A DNA stretch of 64,000 nt from Paraburkholderia phenoliruptrix (GTDB lineage: Bacteria > Pseudomonadota > Gammaproteobacteria > Burkholderiales > Burkholderiaceae): assembly GCF_019511605.1 (NCBI RefSeq), contig NZ_JAEUAV010000001.1, positions 310,001 to 374,000 of the forward strand, written 5' to 3'. The translations under genes and the position numbers were made by a program. Below the pieces are notes generated by a model that did not search any database, was not told the origin of the DNA, and saw only the letters and a list, made by a program, of their open reading frames with translations. How positions within the stretch are numbered: the first letter of the stretch is position 1; each line of letters opens with the position of its first letter. Positions 26,094 to 34,647 of this stretch are shown here, in pieces.

Positions 26094-26240
26094 CTACCTC
26101 TCGCGGCTGCCGCGCCCGTCGGCGCGCACGCGCACCGGGCGCAATGCCGCGCGTTGTCTGGCCTGCGCGGCGGCCAGTTGGCGGATCAGTGCGGAGCCCG
26201 CCGCGCCCAGCGCGGCCAACGAAAGGTAGAAGGCAATCAT
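26094..26240 (-). CDS. 48-residue small membrane protein
   Basis: A short gene with an ATG at 26240 and a CGGAG ribosome site seven bases upstream. The product has one hydrophobic helix ('MIAFYLSLAALGAAGSALI'), followed by a strongly basic tail ('RQLAAAQARQRAALRPVRVRADGRGSRER'). It should sit in the inner membrane with the basic tail in the cytoplasm. The RRM gene begins five bases after its stop. I do not recognise a family. Good ribosome site and tight coupling are the main support. Confidence 0.6.
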   Translation of the reverse strand: MIAFYLSLAALGAAGSALIRQLAAAQARQRAALRPVRVRADGRGSRER

Positions 26241-26558
26241 TCGAATCTCCGGTATTTCGCCAGGTTCACGAGGCGCCTGTGCCAGCCTGGCCACGGGCGC
26301 TCGCCAACGCGATGCAATGCGACGCCGGGACAGCGACGTGCAACGATCACCGCGTTTAATGCACTCTACCTGAAGCGCCCGATTTTCGTCCGGCCACTGC
26401 GCCGTCGCTTTGACGCTCCTCAGTGCTTGCACCGTCGTTGCTCAGCACCTGGACCCTCTGTTCATGCAGACGCCAGTCGCAAGAAGCGGGCCGCATCTCG
26501 TACGCCGGCCTGCATGGCGCCCGTCGGCGCGCCGAAAACCGGGTGCAACCAGTCAATG

Positions 26559-26924
26559 TCAGTCCGCGCCCAGATCCTGCACGTTGGCCGCGCTCACCCA
26601 CCACGCGTTCTTGCCGTGCGGCAATTCGACCAGGACCGCGGAGGGATCGTCGACGCCGTCGTCTGCGACTTCGCATACAGCGAGGCCGTCGGGAAGATGC
26701 TTCACCTCACCGGCCGACTGAAAAAGCGCGATGCGTTGCGCATTGAGCGGACGCAGTTGACGATACACATCGAAGGAGATGGCGGCGGGCACGTCGCCGC
26801 GAATTTGCAGCGCGTCGGCTTTGCCGCAACCGATCGGCGCGGCGGCGAATGCGTTTGAGCTGCCGGCGGCACAGGCGAGGGTCAGCGCGGCGAGCGTCGC
26901 GGCGGCAACACGTGAAAAGATCAT
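26559..26924 (-). CDS. Exported protein of unknown function
   Basis: A 121-residue protein with a clear signal peptide ('VAAATLAALTLACAAGSSNAFA'), then a mature domain of about 95 residues with two cysteines ('PIGCGKAD' and 'LAVCEVADDG') that may form a disulfide. The ATG at 26924 is preceded by CCCGGAG. The open frame continues upstream into the 18-bp repeat region, where the residues are repeat artefact, so I exclude them. Family not recognised. It is probably periplasmic. Confidence 0.7.
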   Translation of the reverse strand: MIFSRVAAATLAALTLACAAGSSNAFAAAPIGCGKADALQIRGDVPAAISFDVYRQLRPLNAQRIALFQSAGEVKHLPDGLAVCEVADDGVDDPSAVLVELPHGKNAWWVSAANVQDLGAD

Positions 26925-27469
26925 GGTGATTCTCCGGGAATGAGTTGAGTCTGCGAACCGAACGAAAAAATAAAAGCACGCCTGCGGCGCGACGGGGGCA
27001 ACGGCGCGTTGACGGGATGAATCGTTTGGCCCGGCGCGCGTTGCGGTTGTGGTGGCGGTCGCTGTGGCCGACGCAGTGGCAGTGGCGATTGCAATTGCTG
27101 TCGTAGTAGCCATTGCTGCGGCCCTCACAGTAGCCGTTGCTGAGGCCGCTGCAGTCGCCATGGCCGTCGCAGTTGCTGTGGCCGTCGCAGTTGCTGTGGC
27201 CGTTGCAGTTGCACTGGCCGTTGCAGTTGCACTGGCCGTTGCAGTTGCTGTGGCCGTTGCAGTCGCACTGGCCGTTGCAGTCGCAGTGGCCGTCGCAGTT
27301 ACAGCGCCATTGCCATTTCAGTAGCCGTAACGGTTGCAGTAACAATCGCCGTAATCCGCCCGCAACCGCAACCCTAGCTAGCCATAGCAAAGCCCCAGCC
27401 GCGGCTTCTGCTTTTCGCCAACCGCTGCAACGGGCTCCGCACAAGACCTCGAAAGCCAACCCAGCAAGC
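26925..27469. other. Repeat-rich intergenic region between two exported-protein genes
   Basis: 545 bases between two leftward genes hold no supportable gene. The centre is an 18-bp tandem array (27162-27305) flanked on the left by more decayed GTBGCN-type repeats from about 27045. Long open frames on both strands here (Ala-Val on plus, Cys-Asn-Gly on minus) come from the repeat and lack ribosome sites. Confidence 0.7.
27162..27305. repeat. 18-bp tandem repeat (unit GGCCGTTGCAGTTGCTGT), eight copies
   Basis: Eight in-register 18-bp units begin GGCCGTYGCAGTYGC, with the last three bases alternating TGT, ACT or AGT. Each unit is built of three 6-bp subrepeats. Degenerate 6-bp repeats continue leftwards to about 27045. 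The array lies upstream of the exported-protein gene at 26559-26924 and could affect its promoter spacing. Confidence 0.9.
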
Positions 27470-28048
27470 TTACGGCGACGAACCAGGTCCCCCTTTCCGC
27501 CCGCCGTCGACGCTCGTAGCAACGTCGAGCCGGCTGATGTTGCACGACTCCTGGCTGAAGCCCGAATAGACCACCGACCAGTCGCCGACAATCGCCGCTT
27601 GCGCCTCCGCGAGACTCAGCTTGCCTTCGCAGACGCAGCGCTTGAGCATGACCGCGGCGCGCGCCTTGCGCCGTTCACCCTGACGCCCGGCCCACGGCAG
27701 AAGACCGAGGTTGGACGGCGCATCCGGCGAACCGCCGAGCACCACCGGCACGCGCCGGTCCAGCGCGAAGTCCGCGGCGTCGTCCGCGTCGATGCCGCGC
27801 TCAGCGAGCATCCGGTCCTTGCGCGCCATCAGTTCGTCGAATGGCGGCGCCACCGCGCTGGCATAGCCTGGCCGGCAGATCGTCTCGCCGATCGACTGCT
27901 GCGTGACGCGCTGATCGAGCATGCTCGCGTCCTGGGCATGCCCCACTCCTGCTCGCAATGCGATCAGCGCGGTCAGACCGAGCATCAGCGTGACACGCGC
28001 ATGCCGCACGCGCAACGGCGCCGATGCACGTAAATGCGGTGGAAACAT
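27470..28048 (-). CDS. Exported protein, possibly a degenerate HNH-like family member
   Basis: A 192-residue protein with a signal peptide ('LMLGLTALIALRAGVGHAQ'). The mature part has the order 'ETICRPGYASAV', 'RVPVVLGGSPDAPSNLGLLPW', then 'MLKRCVCEGKLSLAEAQAAIVGDW'. This resembles a family of small HNH-like proteins whose core reads DHLIPLELGG. Here the core His is absent (ALDRRVPVVLGG), so nuclease activity is unlikely. The resemblance is from memory of the family pattern. ATG 28048 was picked as the Met nearest the signal peptide; no strong ribosome site supports it. Confidence 0.6.
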   Translation of the reverse strand: MFPPHLRASAPLRVRHARVTLMLGLTALIALRAGVGHAQDASMLDQRVTQQSIGETICRPGYASAVAPPFDELMARKDRMLAERGIDADDAADFALDRRVPVVLGGSPDAPSNLGLLPWAGRQGERRKARAAVMLKRCVCEGKLSLAEAQAAIVGDWSVVYSGFSQESCNISRLDVATSVDGGRKGGPGSSP

Positions 28049-28305
28049 AGTCCCGCTAGGGTCGCCGCAACTGCCGCTACGACGCCTGTCTGCAATGCCT
28101 GCCTTCATCCGTCGGCGCGCCGGCTGAGGCGCGCAAGAGTTCAATTCGCAAGCCAATTAAAACACATTCGATGTGCATAAGTAAAAAAGCTCACGCGATC
28201 GCAGCCCGCGCGGACCAGCCTCGCGCGCTCTCCCGCACGGGTTTCGGACTATCTGGCGCGACGCGCAGCGGCCAGATGCCGCGGCGAAAATCGCGCCGTC
28301 TTGCC

Positions 28306-29961
28306 CTATTGCGCGACCCGCGCCTGCAGCGCGCGGATGCGGCTGAGCGCTTCGGTGTTGGCGACCGTCGCATCGTACATTTGCGCGAGGTCGGCCTTCA
28401 GCGCCGTGCGCGAGCCGCCGTCGAGGTAAATCATATGGCCCGACGGATAGAAACGCGCCGACAGGTTCTGCCGGACCTGCTGACTGAGCAGCGGCATTTG
28501 CTGCAAGTCGAGCACCGTCTGATAGAACGGCGTGACGAAATCGTAGAAGCCGTTCGCCGACAGTACCTTCAGGTCCGGATTCAGCGCCATGACCGCGGCC
28601 AGGTCGCCAGCCGTGTAAAGGATCACGTTGCCCTTGTCGTCCACGCCCTTTTGCGCGCCGGTCGGATCGATGTGGCTAAAGTCCCAGAACTGGAACGCCT
28701 GATCGTTCAGATCGGTGAAAGCCGAATTCGACGTGTATTTCAACTGCTCGTTCAGATAGACGTTCCACATCGTCGTGTAGACGCCCGATACCGCCGTCAT
28801 GGTCGGATCGTTGCCGCCGGAGTTCGGGTCGATCTTTCCGGCAATGCCGGTTCCGATAGCGGTGACGCGGCCGTCGTATGCGCCAAGCACCAGCCCCTGT
28901 GGTTTGAGCAGCGTGGTCAGAAAGAGCGAATTGCCACGGCTGTCATATGACGCAATGTCGAGGCTCCACGCGAGCAAGGTGGTCTTGTCGATGCCGGTGT
29001 ATTCGGCGAGCTTCTCGACGGTCGCCGCATCCGTGGTGGGAAATTTGCGCAGTGCCGCGAGGTAATCCGTGCGCGCGAACTGGGCGACTTCCTCCGCGAA
29101 CTCGCCTAGATCGGTCGGCCGCGGCGCGATGCCGAGCTTCTTGTGATACCACGCGTCGGCGGCGGCCGTGGGCAGCACGCCGACAGGATTGCCGGCCTGC
29201 GCATAATCGAGAATCGACGATTGCAGCGTGATGCCGTTCAGGTCCACTCCGCCTTCGTGCAGCCGGTATGCGAGCACGCAGCTGCGCGCGGTGCCGTACG
29301 ACTCGCCGAACAGGTACTTAGGAGAATTCCAGCGGTTGTTCTTGGTCAAAAAGCGCTTGATGAACTGGGCGATTGAATCGGCGTCCTGGTCGACGCCCCA
29401 AAAATCGCGGTTCTTCTTTGGCGCAATGGCTGCCGAATAGCCGGTACCCACCGGATTGATAAAAATCAGATCGCTTCTGTCGAGCAGGCTGTCGGGGTTG
29501 TCTTCAATCGTATAGGGCGCGGGCGGCGTGAAGTTCGGCATCGACGTCTTGATGCGGCGCGGCCCGAACGAGCCGAGCAGCACGAACACCGCCGAAGAAC
29601 CTGGCCCGCCGTTATAGAAGAACGTCAGCGGCCGGGTTTCCTCCTTCTGGTTGTCCTGCGTGAACGCAACGTAGAACATCCGCGCGGCGGGTTCCGAGCT
29701 GCTCGGGTCGACAATCACCAGATGCCCCACCGTCGCGGTGTAATTGATCTTCTTGCCGTCTATCGTGACCGAGTGATGCGTGATCGCGGCATTCTCATCG
29801 GTCGCCGTGACCGAATCGTCGGGGCCGTTGCCATATGCGACCGGATCGAAGAAGGGCTGATCGCCCGCCTTGTGCTTGCCGCCACCCGCCGCGGCTTTGG
29901 CGGAGACTTCTGAATCTTGCGGCGACTGCGGACTAACGGACGCTGGCTCTGTGCTTGTCAT
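28306..29961 (-). CDS. Serine carboxypeptidase, peptidase family S10
   Basis: A 551-residue S10 peptidase that removes C-terminal residues, usually at acidic pH. The oxyanion region 'YNGGPGSSAVF' lies at about 116-126, the nucleophile Ser221 in 'FGESYGTARS', an Asp in 'SANGFYDFVTP', and the His in 'SGHMIYLD'. So the triad is complete. There is no recognisable signal peptide; the N-terminal 45 residues are Ser/Ala/Gly-rich and hydrophilic. The ATG at 29961 follows TGGAG. It lies 87 bases after an S53 peptidase gene on the same strand and may be co-transcribed with it. Confidence 0.93.
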   Translation of the reverse strand: MTSTEPASVSPQSPQDSEVSAKAAAGGGKHKAGDQPFFDPVAYGNGPDDSVTATDENAAITHHSVTIDGKKINYTATVGHLVIVDPSSSEPAARMFYVAFTQDNQKEETRPLTFFYNGGPGSSAVFVLLGSFGPRRIKTSMPNFTPPAPYTIEDNPDSLLDRSDLIFINPVGTGYSAAIAPKKNRDFWGVDQDADSIAQFIKRFLTKNNRWNSPKYLFGESYGTARSCVLAYRLHEGGVDLNGITLQSSILDYAQAGNPVGVLPTAAADAWYHKKLGIAPRPTDLGEFAEEVAQFARTDYLAALRKFPTTDAATVEKLAEYTGIDKTTLLAWSLDIASYDSRGNSLFLTTLLKPQGLVLGAYDGRVTAIGTGIAGKIDPNSGGNDPTMTAVSGVYTTMWNVYLNEQLKYTSNSAFTDLNDQAFQFWDFSHIDPTGAQKGVDDKGNVILYTAGDLAAVMALNPDLKVLSANGFYDFVTPFYQTVLDLQQMPLLSQQVRQNLSARFYPSGHMIYLDGGSRTALKADLAQMYDATVANTEALSRIRALQARVAQ

Positions 29962-30048
29962 GATCGCTCCATGGGTACGTTCACGTCTTGTGCCGGTGCT
30001 TCGGTTATGTGCCGGGCAAGTTGGCCGACTTCTCGACCAGTTTGCCGA

Positions 30049-31608
30049 CTATAGTGCGGCAGCCACTTTCTGACCATTGGGACTGCCGAGTCCCGTGCAG
30101 GCGTCCCACCCTCCGGACGCCACGAAGCTGCCGTTGTTGCCCTGCGTGATGTCGTTGCAAACGCCCGCTGCCTTGTACAGCTTCGGATTCACGAAGCCAG
30201 CCGGCGTACCCTGCGCCGCATTGATGCGGGCAATCAGCCCGGCCCACAGCGGCGCGACGGCGCTCGTGCCGCCCACCACCGTTTGCGTGCCTGCAACGAG
30301 TACGGTGTAGCCGGTGAGCGGGGAGGCGTCGCCGGCCACGTCAGGAACGCCGCGCCGCGTGAGCGGCTTCTTGCCGCCCGCCGTCAACGCCACCGAAAGC
30401 CCCTCCTGCCACGCGGGCAGCGCAAATGCGCGGCTTACTCCGCCGCCGCCCGCGCCGCCTTGCGGGCCGTCGTTCCAGACTACCTCGTGCGTGATCGCAG
30501 TGCCCGACGCGCTCAGGCTCGTGCCGCCACATGCGAGCACATACGGACTTGCGGCCGGAAAGTCGACCTGGTCTCCGCTACCGGCGCCGTCGCTCGAGCC
30601 GCTGTCGCCCGACGCCGCACAAACCGTCACGCCGAGCGCCGCGGCAGTTTGCAGCACGCTGTTGAATGCCTTTAGCGACTGGCTCGTCCAGACCGACTCG
30701 GGCCCGCCCCAACTGATCGAAATGACCGACGGCTTGTTGACCGTATCGTGCACGGCCCGGCTCACGGCATCGATAAAGCCGGCGTCGCTGTTCGGCGCGA
30801 AGTACACCGCAATCGTCGCGCCCGGCGCGATCGCGCCGACGATCTCGATGTCGAGCGTCACCTCGCCGTCCGGGCCGTTCGGGTCGCCGGTGGGTTCGTT
30901 GCGCGCCTGGTCGACGCTAACCGATTTCACCGTGGGCGAAGGCACGCCGAGGCTCGCGAAATACGCTTTGAGATCTGCCGGATCGTAGCCGCCGCCCAGT
31001 TCTATGATGCCGACGCACTGGCCCTTGCCGTCGCCTTGCGGAAAGTTGTAGAGCGACGCGAGCTCCAGTGGCGTGAACGAGGCCTGGTGGGTTCGCGCGG
31101 GCCGGAACGGTGGACGGATGCGAAAGTGCGGCCGCGCCTGCGGGCGGTTGTCGAGCCCGAGCACCGCTTCCACGACGTCTTGCAGATCGTCCGGCACATG
31201 GACCGCGCCAGTGCGCCCGCGAAACTCTCCCGCCGTATGGTGCTGATACTTGTCCAGCTTGACTTCGAACGCGCTCTGGAATTGCGCAACCGTGCCCGAG
31301 AGCAGCACCGAGCGGGCGGCCGGGTCTTCGCGCTCCACTGCGAGGCCGTGTGCGGCGGCAAACGCCTTGACTTTGGCGAGGTCCTCCGGCGCCGCGCCAT
31401 AGTCTTTGGCCAGCGCCTCGCGCGACAGTGGCTTGACGTTGGGGTCGCCCGCTTCGATGCGGCTCATCAGCGCGTCGAATTGCGCCTGCTGCTGGCGGCG
31501 CAGCATGACGAAAACCTCGAGCTTCTCGGCTGGATCGCAGGCCCCGATCAGTTTGGAGCCTTGTTCTACCGTTCGCTCGCTTCCGGGCAGCGGTTGCTTG
31601 GTGGCCAT
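30049..31608 (-). CDS. Sedolisin/kumamolisin peptidase, family S53
   Basis: A 519-residue pro-enzyme. Residues ~1-155 match the pro-kumamolisin activation domain, which is cleaved off during maturation. The catalytic set is complete: E249 and D253 ('DGEVTLDIEIVGA'), D335 ('ASGDSGSSDG') and S449 ('GGTSAVAPLWAG'). The family is most active at low pH. No signal peptide is visible, so export would have to be non-classical, or the enzyme acts on lysis or inside the cell. ATG 31608 follows GAGGAG. The S10 carboxypeptidase gene is next downstream, which suggests joint degradation of proteins or peptides. Confidence 0.93.
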   Translation of the reverse strand: MATKQPLPGSERTVEQGSKLIGACDPAEKLEVFVMLRRQQQAQFDALMSRIEAGDPNVKPLSREALAKDYGAAPEDLAKVKAFAAAHGLAVEREDPAARSVLLSGTVAQFQSAFEVKLDKYQHHTAGEFRGRTGAVHVPDDLQDVVEAVLGLDNRPQARPHFRIRPPFRPARTHQASFTPLELASLYNFPQGDGKGQCVGIIELGGGYDPADLKAYFASLGVPSPTVKSVSVDQARNEPTGDPNGPDGEVTLDIEIVGAIAPGATIAVYFAPNSDAGFIDAVSRAVHDTVNKPSVISISWGGPESVWTSQSLKAFNSVLQTAAALGVTVCAASGDSGSSDGAGSGDQVDFPAASPYVLACGGTSLSASGTAITHEVVWNDGPQGGAGGGGVSRAFALPAWQEGLSVALTAGGKKPLTRRGVPDVAGDASPLTGYTVLVAGTQTVVGGTSAVAPLWAGLIARINAAQGTPAGFVNPKLYKAAGVCNDITQGNNGSFVASGGWDACTGLGSPNGQKVAAAL

Positions 31609-31911
31609 GTGTCGATTCTCCTCGTGGCATGACGACGCCGGTTGCGAGAAGCCAACGGAGCGGCACGTGCGCCCCATCCGCTCGCCGCCGGACGACAGCG
31701 GTTACAAGGTGCTGCATGCAGGACTTCGCAAACCTTCGGACCAATGCATTCGAACACAGTTCCGGCGTGCACGGCAGTCGGCCGAACGGCTAATGCGACG
31801 GCTGTGCCATGCACGCGGCACTGCGCTCCGCTATGATGCTGCAGCGGCGATTAAGCCGTTACATTGCCTCGCGCGCGTCGGCGCGCACGATCGAAGAATC
31901 AGAGGAACCCC
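31609..31911. other. Divergent promoter region of the S53 peptidase and DUF1993 genes
   Basis: 303 bases between two divergent starts. I see no gene, repeat or strong operator. Ribosome sites are present at both edges (GAGGAG for the peptidase, AGAGGA for DUF1993). Confidence 0.45.
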
Positions 31912-32421
31912 ATGTCAATTTCGATGTATCAAGCATCTCTGCCCGTGCTGATTCGCGGCCTCACCAATCTCCAGGCCATCCTCGGCAAGGCGCAGGCGCA
32001 TGCCGCAGCAAAGCAGATCGAACCGTCGGTATTCACGAACGCGCGCCTCGCGCCGGACATGTTGCCGCTCGTGCGCCAGGTGTATATCGCGAGCGATACC
32101 GCGAAGGGCTGCGCTGCGCGTCTTGCCGGCGTCGAAGCGCCCAGATACGAGGACGTCGAACAGACTTTCGACGAACTGCACGCGCGCCTCCAGAAAACGA
32201 TCGACTATCTGAAGGAATTTAGCCCGCAACAGATCGACGGCTCGGAAGAGCGCGCCGTCACGTTGAAAATGCGTAACGGCGCCATCGAGTTCACGGGCCA
32301 GTCGTATCTGCTTGGTTTCGTGCTGCCGAACTTCTTCTTCCACGTGACCACGGCGTACGACATCTTGCGCCATAACGGCGTGGAGCTCGGCAAGCTGGAC
32401 TATCTCGGCGCGCTGAAGTAA
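31912..32421 (+). CDS. DUF1993 family protein
   Basis: A 169-residue soluble helical protein recognised as DUF1993: 'MSISMYQASLPVLIRGLTNLQAIL', with 'NARLAPDMLPLVRQVYIASD' and 'GFVLPNFFFHVTTAYDILRHNGVELGKLDYLG' at the C terminus. The layout resembles DinB-like four-helix bundles, with His residues that may bind metal. The ATG at 31912 is preceded by AGAGGA. It is transcribed alone and converges with ynfA. The biochemical role is not known. Confidence 0.85.
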   Translation: MSISMYQASLPVLIRGLTNLQAILGKAQAHAAAKQIEPSVFTNARLAPDMLPLVRQVYIASDTAKGCAARLAGVEAPRYEDVEQTFDELHARLQKTIDYLKEFSPQQIDGSEERAVTLKMRNGAIEFTGQSYLLGFVLPNFFFHVTTAYDILRHNGVELGKLDYLGALK

Positions 32422-32430
32422 GCGCAGGTC

Positions 32431-32751
32431 TCACACGCGCGGCTGGAAGGCGATAATCGCCATGCCAGCCAGCGTTACCGCGACGCCGGCTGCGTCCCAC
32501 AGCGTTGGCCGCACCTTGTCGACGCACCAGAGCCAGGCTATTGCCACCGCCACGTACACCCCGCCGTAGGCCGCATACACGCGACCCGCGGCGGTGCCGT
32601 GCAGCGTGAGTAGCCAGGCGAACAGCGCGAGACTGAGCGCGCCGGGCACGAGCAGCCAGACAGAGCCGCCCTCTTTGAGCCAGCGCCACGGCAGATAGCA
32701 GCCGAGAATTTCAGCTATGGCGGTTAGCGTGTAAAGCAGCAGGGTTTTCAT
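32431..32751 (-). CDS. ynfA: YnfA family small membrane protein (UPF0060)
   Basis: A 106-residue protein with four membrane helices and the YnfA signature '[19 protein letters not shown]', plus '[20 protein letters not shown]' in the second half. The family belongs to the small multidrug resistance/DMT superfamily, but a transport substrate is not established. ATG 32751 begins the standard '[14 protein letters not shown]' terminus; no strong ribosome site is visible. It converges with DUF1993 nine bases away. Confidence 0.92.
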   Translation of the reverse strand: MKTLLLYTLTAIAEILGCYLPWRWLKEGGSVWLLVPGALSLALFAWLLTLHGTAAGRVYAAYGGVYVAVAIAWLWCVDKVRPTLWDAAGVAVTLAGMAIIAFQPRV

Positions 32752-32909
32752 CGTCGACAGGCGGTGTGTATTCGCGTAGCAGCAGGCGGCGTGCTCGCGC
32801 ATGTGCGCTTCGGCGCGCTATCGGTCTTATTAACACAATCACTTGGCGCGCGAGCATGGGCCGTGCGAAAGTCGCCTCACCTTTTCGCCATTCACCACCA
32901 TTGCCCGAC

Positions 32910-33083
32910 ATGAGCACTGCATCGCCCTGCATCGACATCTGCAAGTTCGACAGCGAAACCGGCTACTGCATCGGCTGCCTGCGCACGCGCGACGAATGCA
33001 AAAGCTGGAAGAAGATGAAAGACAAGCACCGCAAAAAGATTATCGACGACCGCTCGCGTCGCGAGCGCAAGCTGAACCGGTAG
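32910..33083 (+). CDS. DUF1289 family small Cys-containing protein
   Basis: A 57-residue protein with the DUF1289 pattern 'SPCIDICKFDSETGYCIGCLRTRDECKSWKKM', in which four of the five cysteines could bind a metal ion or a cluster. A highly basic C-terminal tail follows ('KHRKKIIDDRSRRERKLNR'). The ATG at 32910 gives the usual family length. It is divergent from ynfA. Its function is unknown. Confidence 0.85.
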   Translation: MSTASPCIDICKFDSETGYCIGCLRTRDECKSWKKMKDKHRKKIIDDRSRRERKLNR

Positions 33084-33162
33084 GCCGGTTGCGTCTCGAG
33101 AGAAGCGTGAAGCACGTTGATGTCCGTTAGTGCAGATTAGCGCCTGTCAATACAACCGTTGT

Positions 33163-33281
33163 AGCGCCCGTTATAGCGCCCCTTATAGCACCCGTCGCAG
33201 CAGCCGTTAAAGTGTCCGCTAAACCGCCCGCTCAAAAGCCCATTAAAGCGCCCGCTAAACGTCGGCTGCAGCGTCCGCTAA
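33163..33281. repeat. Degenerate 12-bp tandem repeat (consensus AGCGCCCGCTAA), ten copies
   Basis: About ten 12-bp units follow AGCGCCCGYTAA with frequent substitutions; the ninth unit has lost one base. The array fills most of the 212-base gap between DUF1289 and the LysE stop. Its reverse complement (TTAGCGGGCGCT) shares the TTAGCGG core with the 9-bp array at 1336-1416. Confidence 0.8.
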
Positions 33282-33295
33282 TTCCCGGCGCAGCT

Positions 33296-33958
33296 TCAAT
33301 CGAGCGACAGCCGCAGCGCGAAGCCGATCAGCGCGGCTGAGAACGTCCAGCGCTGCAGGGTCTGGGCAAGCGGATGCGCGCGCATCCAGTGTGCGATACG
33401 CGCGGCGCCCACTGCATAAGCAACGTCGAAGCACAGGCCGACCGCGAGCAGCACCGAACCCAATTCGACCATCTGCAACGCGACCGGCCCCGCTTCCGGA
33501 CGCACGAACTGCGGCAGGAGCACTGAGCAGAACAGCAGCGCCTTCGGGTTCAGCAGATTGGTCAGCAAGCCCTTGACGAACGCAGCCCGCAACTCGGACA
33601 TGCCGGTGCCGCGAGCCGGTTGCGGCGAGCCCGCCTCGTCGCGCGCCGCGCCCGCGTCGGGCAGCGCGAAGACAGGCGAGCGGAAGATCTGAATGCCGAT
33701 CCACGCGAGATAAACCGCGCCGCCATAGCGCACCACGTCGTATAGCCACGGCGCATTGCGCAACAGCGCGGCCGCGCCGCAGGCGGACAGCGTCACGTGT
33801 GTGGCGCGCGCCACGCCGAGCCCGCCAGCGGCCGCGAAGCCGCTGCGCACGCCGCGCCCAATACTCGTTTGCAGGATGAGCGCCATGTCGGGGCCCGGCA
33901 CGGCGTAGACGACCAGTAGGGCCGCGATATAGACGGCCAGCAGGTGAGCGGAGATCAT
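33296..33958 (-). CDS. LysE/RhtB family amino-acid exporter
   Basis: A 220-residue inner-membrane exporter with about six helices. The N-terminal 'VYAVPGPDMALILQTSIGRGVRSGFAAAGG' is the family signature, and 'FVKGLLTNLLNPKALLFCSVLLPQF' is the mid-protein motif. It should export an amino acid such as threonine, homoserine or lysine by proton exchange. An Lrp/AsnC regulator gene is divergent 155 bases away, a common pairing in which the regulator senses the exported amino acid. The specific substrate is not evident. Confidence 0.93.
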   Translation of the reverse strand: MISAHLLAVYIAALLVVYAVPGPDMALILQTSIGRGVRSGFAAAGGLGVARATHVTLSACGAAALLRNAPWLYDVVRYGGAVYLAWIGIQIFRSPVFALPDAGAARDEAGSPQPARGTGMSELRAAFVKGLLTNLLNPKALLFCSVLLPQFVRPEAGPVALQMVELGSVLLAVGLCFDVAYAVGAARIAHWMRAHPLAQTLQRWTFSAALIGFALRLSLD

Positions 33959-34113
33959 GTGAGCCTCTCGTTGTTCAGGGCTCTATATTGCTATCGTCGA
34001 TGGAGGGTTTGTTGGCGAATTTCCGGCCTCGCGGCACGCGTATTGGAGGAATGCGCTAACATGCGCACATTCTCGCAAGCTTTCCACCCGCGCAGAAATC
34101 GCCGCCGCCCACT

Positions 34114-34581
34114 ATGACCACCGACCTCGATAAGACCGACCGCGCAATTCTCGCCGCGCTGCAAAAAGACGGCCGCATGTCGAACGCAAAGCTCGCCGAA
34201 CTGGTCGGCCTGAGCGAAACGCCTTGCGCGCGGCGCCTCAAGCGCTTGGAGCATGAGGGCTACATCGGCCAGTATCGGGCCGTGCTCGCGCGTTCGGCGC
34301 TCGGCTTCGGCGTGGTCGCGTTCGTTCTGGTGCGCTTTGCCGTGCACGACAAGGATCTCGCCAACCGCTTCGAGCGCGAGGTGCAGGCAATTCCGCGGAT
34401 CATCGCCTGTCACAACGTGTCGGGCAGCGCCGACTACATCCTGCAAGTGGTCGCGCGCGACCTCGACGACTACGGCACCTTCATGCGCGACCAGATGCGC
34501 AGCCTGCCGGGCGTGACCTCGGTGGAGTCTGCGCTATCGTTGCGCGAGGTAAAGGCCGACAGCGGCCTGCCGCTATTGTGA
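34114..34581 (+). CDS. Lrp/AsnC family transcriptional regulator
   Basis: A 155-residue regulator. The N-terminal helix-turn-helix ('LDKTDRAILAALQKDGRMSNAKLAELVGLSETPCARRLKRLEHEG') is followed by the RAM ligand-binding domain ('DLANRFEREVQAIPRIIACHNVSGSADYILQVVARDL'). It probably controls the divergent LysE-type exporter in response to an amino acid, as in many pairs of this kind. ATG 34114 gives the standard 'MTTDLDKTDRAIL' terminus. Confidence 0.93.
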   Translation: MTTDLDKTDRAILAALQKDGRMSNAKLAELVGLSETPCARRLKRLEHEGYIGQYRAVLARSALGFGVVAFVLVRFAVHDKDLANRFEREVQAIPRIIACHNVSGSADYILQVVARDLDDYGTFMRDQMRSLPGVTSVESALSLREVKADSGLPLL

Positions 34582-34647
34582 GCCCGAACATGGCATAGTC
34601 ACGCCATTTCACGCGGCGCAAGCCGCACGGACGAACACGGAGTTCTC

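Noticed and set aside
26925..27161. N-terminal extension of the exported protein into the repeat region
   Set aside because: A signal peptide and a good ribosome site at 26924 give a better start. The upstream residues are repeat-derived Ala/Thr runs.
27049..27324. A 91-codon Ala-Val repeat open frame on the plus strand
   Set aside because: It is a by-product of the 6/18-bp repeat; there is no ribosome site, and the frame is open only because the unit length is a multiple of three.
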